A stretch of DNA of 64,000 nucleotides from Bacteroidota bacterium (GTDB taxonomy: Bacteria > Bacteroidota > Bacteroidia > NS11-12g > UBA955), in NCBI GenBank assembly GCA_016787485.1, contig JAEUUL010000025.1:64496-128495 (forward strand), in the 5' to 3' direction. The position numbers and the translations under genes are program-made. A model generated the notes under the pieces. It had not been told where the DNA came from. It ran no database searches and worked only from the letters and a program-made list of their open reading frames with translations. Shown here in pieces: positions 50,043 through 57,817 of this stretch. Numbering within the stretch: the stretch's first letter is position 1; the number at the start of each line of letters is the position of its first letter.

Positions 50043-50562
50043 GATATATGTAACCGGCCTGCCCGGAAGTGGAAAAACCCATACGGGAAGGCTGCTCGCC
50101 ACCCGTTTGGGTTGGGATTTTATCGATTTGGACGCAGAGGTGGCAAAACTTGCCGGCAAGCCTGTTGCCAGAATATTTGCAGAGGATGGGGAAACCATTT
50201 TCAGAGAATGGGAGCAGAAAGCACTGCACGCTACCCAGGCTGATTATGAATGTGTAATCAGTTGCGGAGGAGGCACACCTGCGTGGTTTGACAATATGGA
50301 CTGGATGGAGAAGCATGGATTAACCATCTTTTTGAACCCGCATATTGACCAGATTGTGCGCAGATTGATTGAAAATCCGGAGTCCAGACCCTTGTTTCCG
50401 GAGCTAAACGAGGTGGCTGTAAGGCAAAAACTGTCTGAATTTGTGGAAAATCGTGGGGAATACTACAGTCGGGCCAAAATGGTATGGAACAGAGATGAGC
50501 CCAATGACAATTTTTATTTTGCTGTAAATCAATTACTTAGTCTGTATTCCGCACGGCTCTAG
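50035..50562 (+). CDS. aroK: Shikimate kinase
   Basis: A 175-residue cytosolic kinase phosphorylating shikimate on the way to aromatic amino acids. Walker A is GLPGSGKTHTGR (residues 8-19); shikimate-binding acids are in FIDLDAEV (about 29-36), FREWEQKAL carries the conserved Arg-Glu (about 57-65), CGGGTPAW the Gly-rich Walker B-like loop (about 79-86) and NPESRPL the lid. All key residues are present. Last gene of the operon; overlaps the permease by eight bases. Confidence 0.93.
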   Translation: MNKIYVTGLPGSGKTHTGRLLATRLGWDFIDLDAEVAKLAGKPVARIFAEDGETIFREWEQKALHATQADYECVISCGGGTPAWFDNMDWMEKHGLTIFLNPHIDQIVRRLIENPESRPLFPELNEVAVRQKLSEFVENRGEYYSRAKMVWNRDEPNDNFYFAVNQLLSLYSARL

Positions 50563-50616
50563 GGATTTTGTGAATTTCTGGTGAATAAGTATCGTGCTGG
50601 CAAGGGTTTTAGCCTC

Positions 50617-50646
50617 TTGACAGAATGAAACGGTTTCATACTTTTG
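50617..50646 (+). promoter_or_regulatory. Promoter of the HU gene
   Basis: TTG (50617-50619), a 19-base spacer and TACTTTTG (50639-50646): a full -33/-7 pair, 30 bases before the ATG at 50677. Confidence 0.72.
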
Positions 50647-50676
50647 ACACCGTAAACCCATAACTATTCATACACT

Positions 50677-50949
50677 ATGAACAAATCAGATTTGATCGGT
50701 AAAATGGCCAGCGATGCTGGTGTTACCAAAGCACAGGCTCAGGCCGCCCTCAACAGCTTCATCAAAGCTTCAACCACTGCCCTGAAAAAAGGCGACAAAG
50801 TAATCCTGGTTGGATTCGGTACTTTTTCAGTAAGCAAGCGTAGCGCCCGCAAAGGCCGCAACCCACAAACCGGCAAGGAAATCAACATCCCTGCAAAAAA
50901 AGTGGTTCGCTTCAAAGCTGGTGCTGACCTGAGTGGCACTGTTAAGTAA
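50677..50949 (+). CDS. hup: HU-type nucleoid DNA-binding protein
   Basis: A 90-residue histone-like dimer that bends and compacts DNA. MNKSDLIGKMASDAGVTKAQAQ is the standard N-terminal helix pair, and VILVGFGTFSVSKRSARKGRNPQTGKEINIPAKKVVRFKAG contains the strand saddle and the DNA-intercalating NP arm (RNPQTG, about 61-66). Own strong promoter and own terminator: a monocistronic, probably highly expressed gene. Whether it is HU alpha- or beta-like cannot be said. Confidence 0.95.
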   Translation: MNKSDLIGKMASDAGVTKAQAQAALNSFIKASTTALKKGDKVILVGFGTFSVSKRSARKGRNPQTGKEINIPAKKVVRFKAGADLSGTVK

Positions 50950-50967
50950 GCCTCAAAAAAGATGAAA

Positions 50968-50994
50968 AAAACCCCGCCACAGCGGGGTTTTTTT
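50968..50994 (+). terminator. Terminator of the HU gene
   Basis: AAAACCCCGC, loop CACA, GCGGGGTTTTTTT. Confidence 0.9.
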
Positions 50995-51022
50995 ATGCCC
51001 TGTACAGAAAGGTGCAGATTCT

Positions 51023-51030
51023 TAATTTTG
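51023..51030 (+). promoter_or_regulatory. -7 box of the aminotransferase gene
   Basis: TAATTTTG, exact match, four bases before the ATG at 51035. Confidence 0.55.
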
Positions 51031-51034
51031 CACC

Positions 51035-52216
51035 ATGCATATTCCACACCGGATGCAGTTTTTGCAGCATTTGGCACAAACATCACCGGAGCCCCTGTTG
51101 CTTGAAATTGAATCAGCCCAAGGCCATTACCTCTACGGAAGCAGTGGTAAAAAATACCTGGATCTGATATCCGGCATTTCCGTTTCATCCTTTGGTCATC
51201 AACACCCCCATATTATTCAGGCTGCAGAAAAACAACTGCACCGCCATATGCATATTATGGTGTATGGCGAGCTAGTTCAAAGTGCGCAGACGGAATTTGC
51301 CACAGCACTTACCTCACGGCTGGGGGCGCTGGATACCTGCTATTTTACAAACAGTGGGAGTGAAGCCATTGAGGGCGCCATGAAACTGGCAAAAAGATAT
51401 ACCGGCAAGCATGGATTTGTGGCGCAGACCCAGGCTTACCATGGCAGCACTCAAGGGCCACTGAGTCTTATGAGTAACGAATATTTCAGCGATGCTTATA
51501 AGCCTCTGCTGCCCGATATCGTATTTATAGAGCAAAACAGCATTTCAGACATTGAAAACCTGCCATCTGAAACTGCAGCAGTGGTGATTGAACTAGTACA
51601 GGCCGAAAAAGGCTGTTACCCTTCCACCGTTGAATTTGTGCATGCCTTGCGCGATTGGTGCACGGCCAACCGTACCTTGCTGATTATTGATGAAAACCAG
51701 ACAGGTATGGGCCGCACAGGAACCTTATTTGCCTTTGAACAATATGAAGTGATGCCTGATATTCTGGTTTGCGGCAAAGCATTGGGTGGAGGAATGCCAC
51801 TCGGCGCTTTTCTTGCACCCGGACATATCATGTCTGTACTTTCTGTTCAGCCCGTGTTGGGGCATATCACCACATTCGGAGGTCATCCGGTATCCTGTGC
51901 TACCGGCTTGGCGGCACTAGAACTGTATACCCACAATTATGATGTAAAACACAAAGAACAACTTTTCAGACAGCGATTGGTGCATCCGTTCATCCGGGAA
52001 GTAAGGGGTTCCGGCTTATTACTGGCCGTGGAACTCGACTCTGACAGCCGCTGTAAAAATGTCATTAAGAAATGTCTGGAATACGGGTTATTTACAGACT
52101 GGTTCTTATTTGCACCCCAATGTTTGCGAATAGCACCACCCTTGTCTATAACAATTGATGAAATAGAGCAGGCGTGCGGTATCATCCTTCGGGTACTTAA
52201 TGAAGAGTTCATTTGA
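51035..52216 (+). CDS. Class III (ornithine/acetylornithine-type) PLP aminotransferase
   Basis: A 393-residue cytosolic PLP enzyme. YFTNSGSEAIEGAMKLAKRYTG (about 104-125), AYHGSTQG (about 134-141), the phosphate/ring site LLIIDENQTGMGRTG (about 212-226) and the Schiff-base lysine in LVCGKALGGGMPLGA (about 245-259) are all present. The usual DEVQTG is DENQTG here. Candidate substrates are acetylornithine, ornithine, 4-aminobutyrate or lysine; genomic neighbours give no help, so specificity is open. Monocistronic between the HU terminator and a lipoprotein gene. Confidence 0.88.
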   Translation: MHIPHRMQFLQHLAQTSPEPLLLEIESAQGHYLYGSSGKKYLDLISGISVSSFGHQHPHIIQAAEKQLHRHMHIMVYGELVQSAQTEFATALTSRLGALDTCYFTNSGSEAIEGAMKLAKRYTGKHGFVAQTQAYHGSTQGPLSLMSNEYFSDAYKPLLPDIVFIEQNSISDIENLPSETAAVVIELVQAEKGCYPSTVEFVHALRDWCTANRTLLIIDENQTGMGRTGTLFAFEQYEVMPDILVCGKALGGGMPLGAFLAPGHIMSVLSVQPVLGHITTFGGHPVSCATGLAALELYTHNYDVKHKEQLFRQRLVHPFIREVRGSGLLLAVELDSDSRCKNVIKKCLEYGLFTDWFLFAPQCLRIAPPLSITIDEIEQACGIILRVLNEEFI

Positions 52217-52244
52217 CTTTTGGGGGTAAACCTGTGTAAATTTG
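52212..52244 (+). promoter_or_regulatory. Promoter of the 52280 lipoprotein gene
   Basis: TTTG (52212-52215), a 21-base spacer and TAAATTTG (52237-52244), 35 bases before the ATG at 52280. Confidence 0.6.
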
Positions 52245-52279
52245 TATTAATAACTGTTAACCAAAAGACACAAAGACCT

Positions 52280-53158
52280 ATGAAAAAATTGAAATGGATG
52301 GCGTTGGCAGCATCGGCAGCCATGCTCACTGCCGGGGTTTATTCCTGCAAAGGGGTAAAGGATGCAAAAGACAATATTTCCAGCGCACAGGATTTTACAA
52401 GCGCAGAAACTGAGTTCTCCGGAACTTTTGATATTTCCGATGACCTTGCACAAACAGAAGGTAAAATTAAAAAAGGCGGCACCGGAATTCTTCCCAGCGG
52501 AGCAGTACTTACTTGGATAGACTCTACCTTCCTTGACGGGGATGGGGTCGATTTCAGCGTGGATTTCGGAGCCCTTGGAACAACTGCTCCAAAAGGAATG
52601 CTGTGCAACGATGGAAAATACCGTTCAGGCGTTGTGCATTATTCTCTCACCAAACGGTATTCTGAAATCGGTGCAAGCCTCACCATATCTGTAGATGCGG
52701 CAGATAAATTTTATACCGGCGACGGCACAAATATGTTTAACCTGAGTGGCAGTTTGAATGTAACCCGCAGTGCACTGGATTCAGTGAACATAACCATGAG
52801 CAACGGCAAACTGGTGGATCCCGATGGTAAAACACTGCAGTTTCAGGGTTCAAAAGCAATCAAGGTGATTTCCGGTCTGATGACTCCGGGTATCTGGGGC
52901 GATGAATACCGCATTACCGGCAGCGGCAGTGGTGTTAACCGCGAAGGCGACAGTTATACCTGGGCCATCACTACTCCGCTGATTAAAAAACTCGACGCCG
53001 GTTGTGCCCGCACTTTCATCGTAGGAGTTATCGAAGTTCAGAATACCACTGCCAGCACCAGCCTGAAAGTGGACTTTGACCCTTACAAAAACAAGGCATG
53101 CGACCGCATAGCCAAAGCCATCATCGGCTCACGTGAATTCATCTTCACCGTGCGTTAA
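52280..53158 (+). CDS. Lipoprotein, function unknown (paralogue of the 53236 gene)
   Basis: A 292-residue lipoprotein: basic N-terminus, hydrophobic stretch and VYSCKG with the lipidated cysteine at about residue 23. The mature part is beta-rich with repeated hydrophilic strands (SLTISVDAADKFY, LSGSLNVTRSALDSVNITMSNGKL). Its C-terminus DFDPYKNKACDRIAKA followed by REFIF closely parallels the end of the next gene's product (EYNPYGNAACDKVAKA, then DEMIF), marking the two as relatives. Two cysteines in the mature part could pair. Role unknown; likely outer-membrane or surface exposed. Strong terminator follows. Confidence 0.75.
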   Translation: MKKLKWMALAASAAMLTAGVYSCKGVKDAKDNISSAQDFTSAETEFSGTFDISDDLAQTEGKIKKGGTGILPSGAVLTWIDSTFLDGDGVDFSVDFGALGTTAPKGMLCNDGKYRSGVVHYSLTKRYSEIGASLTISVDAADKFYTGDGTNMFNLSGSLNVTRSALDSVNITMSNGKLVDPDGKTLQFQGSKAIKVISGLMTPGIWGDEYRITGSGSGVNREGDSYTWAITTPLIKKLDAGCARTFIVGVIEVQNTTASTSLKVDFDPYKNKACDRIAKAIIGSREFIFTVR

Positions 53159-53180
53159 TATTCAACCGCATGCATAATGA

Positions 53181-53208
53181 ACAGGCCACCTCAGGGTGGC
53201 CTGTTTTG
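53181..53208 (+). terminator. Terminator between the two lipoprotein genes
   Basis: ACAGGCCACC, loop TCAG, GGTGGCCTGT, then TTTGTTT. It separates the two related genes into distinct transcripts. Confidence 0.9.
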
Positions 53209-53223
53209 TTTGTGTAAATGTGG

Positions 53224-53231
53224 TAGGTTTG
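53224..53231 (+). promoter_or_regulatory. -7 box of the second lipoprotein gene
   Basis: TAGGTTTG, exact match, four bases before the ATG at 53236. Confidence 0.55.
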
Positions 53232-53235
53232 CAAC

Positions 53236-54057
53236 ATGCTGCGCAGCACTTCTTTGTTGGCTTTATGGGTTTTCACCACCTGTATACTGTCCTGCCGTCA
53301 GGAATCGGCTATTGAGAAGGATTTGCAACCTGCAGCCCGATTGGCCCGGTTTCAGGCTTTGCATATGGCTGCGGTGAATGTATTGCAATCAGAAATTCTG
53401 AAACAGTCCACATCCTTTTATCATGCAGGTGTTGTAGCCCACTGGATCGATTCTTTGCATTTTGATGACCATTACCGGCTGAAACTATTGGATTTCGGAC
53501 AAGGACTCGCATGCTCAGACTATATTCAGCGCAAGGGCAAAATTCTGATTTATTATACCGATAGCGGAGCCGGTTATCCTGATTCTTTGGGCGTGCTTAT
53601 CCGCGCTGCGGATAGTTTTGCCATAGGCACAGACAACGGCTGGTACTATCTGGAAGGAATTGTGGGATTGGGCCGCACATTGCCCGAATGGTACCAAACC
53701 AGTGCAGTACTGGACATTGCCGAATCGGCGGTTGTGCCCGCACGGTATACGGGTAATTTTAAAATGCAGTATTCTTTTGCACAGGTCAGTACTCCGCAAT
53801 GGAATGATGCCCAATTGTGGAATGGAAAGGCATTGTATTCCATATCGGCACCTGTAGCCGAAAGTTTGGGCCTGGACTTTTCACAATGCGTCAGACCCGC
53901 CGCCTGCAGTGTTTTTTTCAGCACCGGAGAAGCCAAAACGGCCTTGGCTGATGTGGCACAAATTGTTTTGGAGTATAACCCCTATGGCAATGCGGCTTGC
54001 GACAAGGTGGCAAAAGCGCGCCTGAACAGGGATGAAATGATTTTTAATTTCTGGTAG
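53236..54057 (+). CDS. Lipoprotein, function unknown (paralogue of the 52280 gene)
   Basis: A 273-residue lipoprotein with signal MLRSTSLLALWVFTTCILSC; the lipobox is ILSC. It shares with the preceding gene the segments WIDS, a DFG..G..C central block, and the C-terminal NPYGNAACDKVAKA motif, but the middle is strongly diverged. Separate promoter and the intervening terminator show independent control. Its last 14 bases overlap the convergent HSDR_N gene. Function unknown; probably a surface or periplasmic structural or binding protein. Confidence 0.75.
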   Translation: MLRSTSLLALWVFTTCILSCRQESAIEKDLQPAARLARFQALHMAAVNVLQSEILKQSTSFYHAGVVAHWIDSLHFDDHYRLKLLDFGQGLACSDYIQRKGKILIYYTDSGAGYPDSLGVLIRAADSFAIGTDNGWYYLEGIVGLGRTLPEWYQTSAVLDIAESAVVPARYTGNFKMQYSFAQVSTPQWNDAQLWNGKALYSISAPVAESLGLDFSQCVRPAACSVFFSTGEAKTALADVAQIVLEYNPYGNAACDKVAKARLNRDEMIFNFW

Positions 54058-54493
54058 CACACAGCGATTGAGGAGCCACTGCCGGCACCGTGTTTGCTCC
54101 ATTCCAATGTAACCATACATGCTGTATTCCGTTTGTAATCCACACCCATGGGCATTGCAGGGAATGGTTGTAAGTGGCTGCCTGAATCACTGTCTCTGTG
54201 GTAAGCGCCACATCGGGAGCCTTACATTCCACAAGACAGACAGGTGTGGTTTCATGGCACCACACCACCACGTCAAACCGTTTTTTCATCCGGTTCCATT
54301 GCAGCTCACGTTCCACCGCCAGTTTGCCCGGTGCCACACCGAGTGCTGAAATCAAATGCATAAGCACATGCTGCCTTACCCACTCCTCCGGAGTAAGGGG
54401 GATAAATTTTTTTCGTACAACATCGAAAATCCGGTTTTTTTGTCCCTCAGTCCGTATTTGGAAACTGTAGGCCGGAAACTGTAATTCCTGCAA
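54044..54493 (-). CDS. HSDR_N-type protein (type I restriction R-subunit N-terminal domain only)
   Basis: A 149-residue cytosolic protein equal to just the nuclease-like N-terminal domain of type I restriction R subunits. FDVVRKKFIPLTPEEWVRQHVLMHLIS (about 18-44) and RFDVVVW with the later CLVECKAPDV (about 75-100) give the D...ExK core of the PD-(D/E)XK fold. No helicase domain, hsdM or hsdS is present, so it is not a restriction system. The start is TTG at 54493, matching the family's MQELxFPxY opening; longer in-frame starts run into the divergent holA. The HSDR_N-holA pairing is usual in Bacteroidota. Role unknown. Confidence 0.85.
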   Translation of the reverse strand: MQELQFPAYSFQIRTEGQKNRIFDVVRKKFIPLTPEEWVRQHVLMHLISALGVAPGKLAVERELQWNRMKKRFDVVVWCHETTPVCLVECKAPDVALTTETVIQAATYNHSLQCPWVWITNGIQHVWLHWNGANTVPAVAPQSLCATRN

Positions 54494-54512
54494 CGGTGTA
54501 AAATTAGGGAAA

Positions 54513-55535
54513 ATGGCGAAAACTGCAGAAACCATCAGTAAGTATCTCAGCTTGTCTGAACAGATTGGCAGCGGCAAATTCACGCCGCTGTACCTGTTGT
54601 ATGGCGAGGAAACGTATTTTATCGACAGTCTCGTGCAGCAACTGGAAAATGCCATTCTCCCCGAAGCAGAACGCAGTTTTAACCAAAGTGTCTTGTACGG
54701 AAGAGACATCAAAATCAATGATCTCATGGGAATGGCCAGGCGCTATCCTATGATGAGCAAATACCAGGTAATTCTTGTGAAAGAGGCCCAGGACTGCAAA
54801 GACTGGGAAAAAATGTTGCCATATTTCGAGTCTCCACTGGACAGTACCATCCTGATACTGGCTTATAAAAATGCTAAGCCGGATAAGCGGCAGGCTACAT
54901 GGAAACCTTTTCAGAAACACACGCAATACGAGGCAGAGAAAATGCGTGACTACCAGATCAAAGACTGGATTCCGGAGTTTGTGCGCCGCAAGGGTCGTAG
55001 CATAGACCGCGCTGCAGTGGATATGATTGTTGATTTTCTGGGAGCCGACCTCACTGTCATTCACAATGAACTGGAGAAGATTTTCATCACCGTAAAAGAG
55101 GATTTCATACGTTCTGCCCATATTGAAGCCAATGTAGGACTCAACCGGGAATACAATGTCTTTGAATTACAGTCTGCACTGGGTCAGCGAAATTTCAACC
55201 GCAGCGTGCAGATTGCACATCAGATTGCGGCAAGGGCCGAAAAAGGTGATATCATGCGGATGGTACCTGTTTTGTTTAGCTTTTTCAGTAAAATCTTACA
55301 GGTACACGCTATGAAGTCTGTTCCCGACGAAAGAGAACTTGCCCGGCAACTGGGTGTAAATCCTTTCTTTGTGAAGGATTATCTGCTTGCCGCCAGAAAC
55401 TATAAGGGAAACGACCTGGAACGGGTGTTTTCCAGTCTTAAATATCTCGACTTGCGGTTAAAAGGTGTTCACCGTGGCAGTGCAGAAGACGGTGATTTGC
55501 TCATAGAAACCGTTCTGACCATTTTGAAAAATTGA
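54513..55535 (+). CDS. holA: DNA polymerase III delta subunit
   Basis: A 340-residue clamp-loader subunit that opens the beta sliding clamp. TPLYLLYGEETYFIDSLVQQLENAIL (about 23-48) is the typical N-terminal AAA-like start, ILVKEAQDCKDWEKMLPYFESP (about 88-109) and KNAKPDKRQATWK (about 119-131) are delta hallmarks, and the C-terminal collar domain ends with GDLLIETVLTIL. Divergent from the HSDR_N gene with only 19 bases between starts, so the promoters must overlap. Confidence 0.93.
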   Translation: MAKTAETISKYLSLSEQIGSGKFTPLYLLYGEETYFIDSLVQQLENAILPEAERSFNQSVLYGRDIKINDLMGMARRYPMMSKYQVILVKEAQDCKDWEKMLPYFESPLDSTILILAYKNAKPDKRQATWKPFQKHTQYEAEKMRDYQIKDWIPEFVRRKGRSIDRAAVDMIVDFLGADLTVIHNELEKIFITVKEDFIRSAHIEANVGLNREYNVFELQSALGQRNFNRSVQIAHQIAARAEKGDIMRMVPVLFSFFSKILQVHAMKSVPDERELARQLGVNPFFVKDYLLAARNYKGNDLERVFSSLKYLDLRLKGVHRGSAEDGDLLIETVLTILKN

Positions 55536-55604
55536 CATTTTCCATACCCTGCCTGCATGCAGAAATTGGAAAAAAGGTTTAATTTGCACTCCTTAATGTA
55601 ACCT

Positions 55605-57536
55605 ATGAGAAAACTGTACATATTGGCTGGATCTCTTTGCGTTTATGGCATAGCAGCAGCCCAGGTGGGTCAAAAACCCACTCCAACCGGCACACCAGAA
55701 CTGAGTTCGGTGAAATCCGGAAAAGTATTTGTGGATGTAAAATCGAATGGATTCGGGACCGGTAGCGGTAAAAAAGTTCAAAACCGCGGTGTGAATTACG
55801 CAAACCACATTTACATCGGCGCCTCTTATTACGATTTGCAAACCAATTATGCCATGCCACACAGGCTGGTATTGCATAACGACGGGGCCGTTTCAGGCAC
55901 CTGGACCACATCCCCAAACGATGCCAGCGGATTTCCCCAGCGCGGTTCAGGATACAATTTCCGAAATACTTCGGGTACCTGGCTGGCATCACAAAGCAGT
56001 CGTATTGAAACCGTGCGCACAGGTTGGCCCAATCTGGGTGTTTTCCGGGATGGCACAGAATTTATCATTGGCCACGAGGCAACCAACGGGGGATTTTATA
56101 TTTCGAGGAATACTGAGGCAGGCACCCGTCCAGATGTCGATACTGCTATCCTGAGAGAAGAACCCTATAAGCCCATTTGGGGAAGAGCCGCAAACTCCGG
56201 TGACACCATCCACATGATTTATTCCTACACTGACTCTGCAGCTGTGGGTGAAAAACGTGCTCCCACACGTCTGGGTATTTTTGCACCTATGGTATACAGC
56301 CGCAGCACGGACAAAGGAAAAACGTGGGATATTCAGCACATCATGCTGCCTGGTTACGACAGCACTCTTACCAACAACGGAGGCTCTGACCAATATGCCA
56401 TTGATTGCCGCAATAAAACTGTGGTCATCGTAAACGCAGACAATCTGCAGGGCGTAATTGCCTGGAAAAGTACCGATGCAGGCCGCAACTGGCAGCGCTA
56501 CATTGTAGATACTTTTGCCTATGCCCCCTACAATTCAAAGAAACTCATGCTCGACACACCTGTTACCAATGATGGTACCGTGGATGTCATCCTGGATAAA
56601 GATGAAAATATGCACGTATTCTGGGGTGTAGGTATCGTATTGGATACAGATACCACCGATGAGTCTTACAGTTTCTTCCCCGGAACCCAAAGCATAGGAT
56701 ACTGGAATGAACTTACCCGCACACGCCGCTTTATTGCCTCTGGTGCTGCATTTGACCGTACTGGTGATAATACTAATACCCTCGCATCAGCCACATTTGC
56801 CGCACTTGGAACAGGCAGCAGTATCCCATCCGGTTTGGGTACGGTAGCCCGCCTGGGTAATACCAGCGCCATGAGGCAGCCCAATGCAGCAATTGACGAA
56901 AACGACAACATATACTGCATTTTCTCCGTGCCTCTGGAACAAGACCTCAGCGACCTGGGTGCCAACTACCGCGATATCGGAATCGTGTACTCCAAAGATT
57001 TTGGCAACACATGGGGAACCCCGCAGAACATTACCCAGGTGCTTACCCGCGAAGATGATTTTGGCTGTGTAGCCCGCAAAGCCAACGGTTTCCTGCATGT
57101 AATGTGGCAACAGGATGAACTGCCCGGTACCAACTTGCAGAACAACAGCACCACTGCCGGCAATCACCCGCCTGTGCTTAACAATATTCTGTATCAGGCC
57201 ATTCCTGTTAGCGATATTCTGAATGGAAATATCGGAATGGTATGGGGAGTGAAAACAGATGAACCCAATACAGGTGAAGTTATGGTTGTAAACCAAAACT
57301 ATCCCAATCCTGTTAGCGGAACCACCAATGTGCTGGTTTGGCTTACCAAACCCGGCGATGTTACTGTTGATGTCCGCAATAGCCTGGGTGCCGTTGTAAA
57401 GTCTCAGAAAGTAACTGGCCTGAACCGTGGTAACCACATGATTACCATCGATGCCAGCGGTTTGGCTGCAGGTGTCTATACCTATTCTCTCACCAGCGGT
57501 GCGAATACCATAAGCCGCACCATGATGGTGAAATAA
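55605..57536 (+). CDS. Secreted BNR/sialidase-like propeller protein with T9SS type A sorting domain
   Basis: A 643-residue exported protein. After a signal peptide ending IAAAQ, the bulk (about 60-540) has propeller-type repeats, including Asp-box-like motifs STDKGKTWDI, STDAGRNWQR and SKDFGNTWGT as in BNR/sialidase proteins. Catalytic arginines and Tyr of true sialidases are not evident, so I do not call it an enzyme. The C-terminal 75 residues (QNYPNPVSGTTNVLV, VRNSLGAVVKS, GVYTYSLTSG) are a type A sorting domain for type IX secretion. Monocistronic with a strong terminator. Confidence 0.85.
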   Translation: MRKLYILAGSLCVYGIAAAQVGQKPTPTGTPELSSVKSGKVFVDVKSNGFGTGSGKKVQNRGVNYANHIYIGASYYDLQTNYAMPHRLVLHNDGAVSGTWTTSPNDASGFPQRGSGYNFRNTSGTWLASQSSRIETVRTGWPNLGVFRDGTEFIIGHEATNGGFYISRNTEAGTRPDVDTAILREEPYKPIWGRAANSGDTIHMIYSYTDSAAVGEKRAPTRLGIFAPMVYSRSTDKGKTWDIQHIMLPGYDSTLTNNGGSDQYAIDCRNKTVVIVNADNLQGVIAWKSTDAGRNWQRYIVDTFAYAPYNSKKLMLDTPVTNDGTVDVILDKDENMHVFWGVGIVLDTDTTDESYSFFPGTQSIGYWNELTRTRRFIASGAAFDRTGDNTNTLASATFAALGTGSSIPSGLGTVARLGNTSAMRQPNAAIDENDNIYCIFSVPLEQDLSDLGANYRDIGIVYSKDFGNTWGTPQNITQVLTREDDFGCVARKANGFLHVMWQQDELPGTNLQNNSTTAGNHPPVLNNILYQAIPVSDILNGNIGMVWGVKTDEPNTGEVMVVNQNYPNPVSGTTNVLVWLTKPGDVTVDVRNSLGAVVKSQKVTGLNRGNHMITIDASGLAAGVYTYSLTSGANTISRTMMVK

Positions 57537-57555
57537 TCGGTTAAAAATCTTTTGC

Positions 57556-57585
57556 AAAAAGTCCGGACCTGCGTCCGGACTTTTT
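57556..57585 (+). terminator. Terminator of the BNR-like T9SS gene
   Basis: AAAAAGTCCGGAC, loop CTGC, GTCCGGACTTTTT. The next promoter starts nine bases later. Confidence 0.92.
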
Positions 57586-57593
57586 CTTTGAGG

Positions 57594-57601
57594 TAACTTT
57601 G
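57594..57601 (+). promoter_or_regulatory. -7 box of the 57608-60457 operon
   Basis: TAACTTTG, exact match, six bases before the ATG at 57608; it overlaps a TTG that could be mistaken for the start. Confidence 0.6.
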
Positions 57602-57607
57602 CAACCT

Positions 57608-57817
57608 ATGCAGTTTCGCACGGGATATATATACCACTGGGTTTCTGCCGTTCTTTTTATCGGGATTGGCATGTATGTCTTTTTCAACCCCTCGGTTTTA
57701 CCGGGAAACAGCGCCTCATTAAAAACCGGAATCGCAGCCTTGCTGTCCATATGGGGTTTGTTCAGAGGGATCAACGGATATTTGATTTATCGCCGCCGCA
57801 GCCATGAGAAAGAATAG
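57608..57817 (+). CDS. Small two-helix membrane protein, function unknown
   Basis: A 69-residue protein with two membrane segments (about 7-24, YIYHWVSAVLFIGIGMYVF, and about 38-55, TGIAALLSIWGLFRGINGY) and a basic C-terminal tail. No family name is known to me, though similar small proteins occur before PstS-like lipoproteins in Bacteroidota. It overlaps the following lipoprotein gene by 14 bases, so the two are tightly coupled. The ATG at 57608 is preferred to a TTG at 57599, which lies in the promoter. Confidence 0.7.
   Translation: MQFRTGYIYHWVSAVLFIGIGMYVFFNPSVLPGNSASLKTGIAALLSIWGLFRGINGYLIYRRRSHEKE

Noticed and set aside
54044-54493. Type I restriction system
   Set aside because: Only the R-subunit N-terminal domain is present; no helicase part, methylase or specificity gene.
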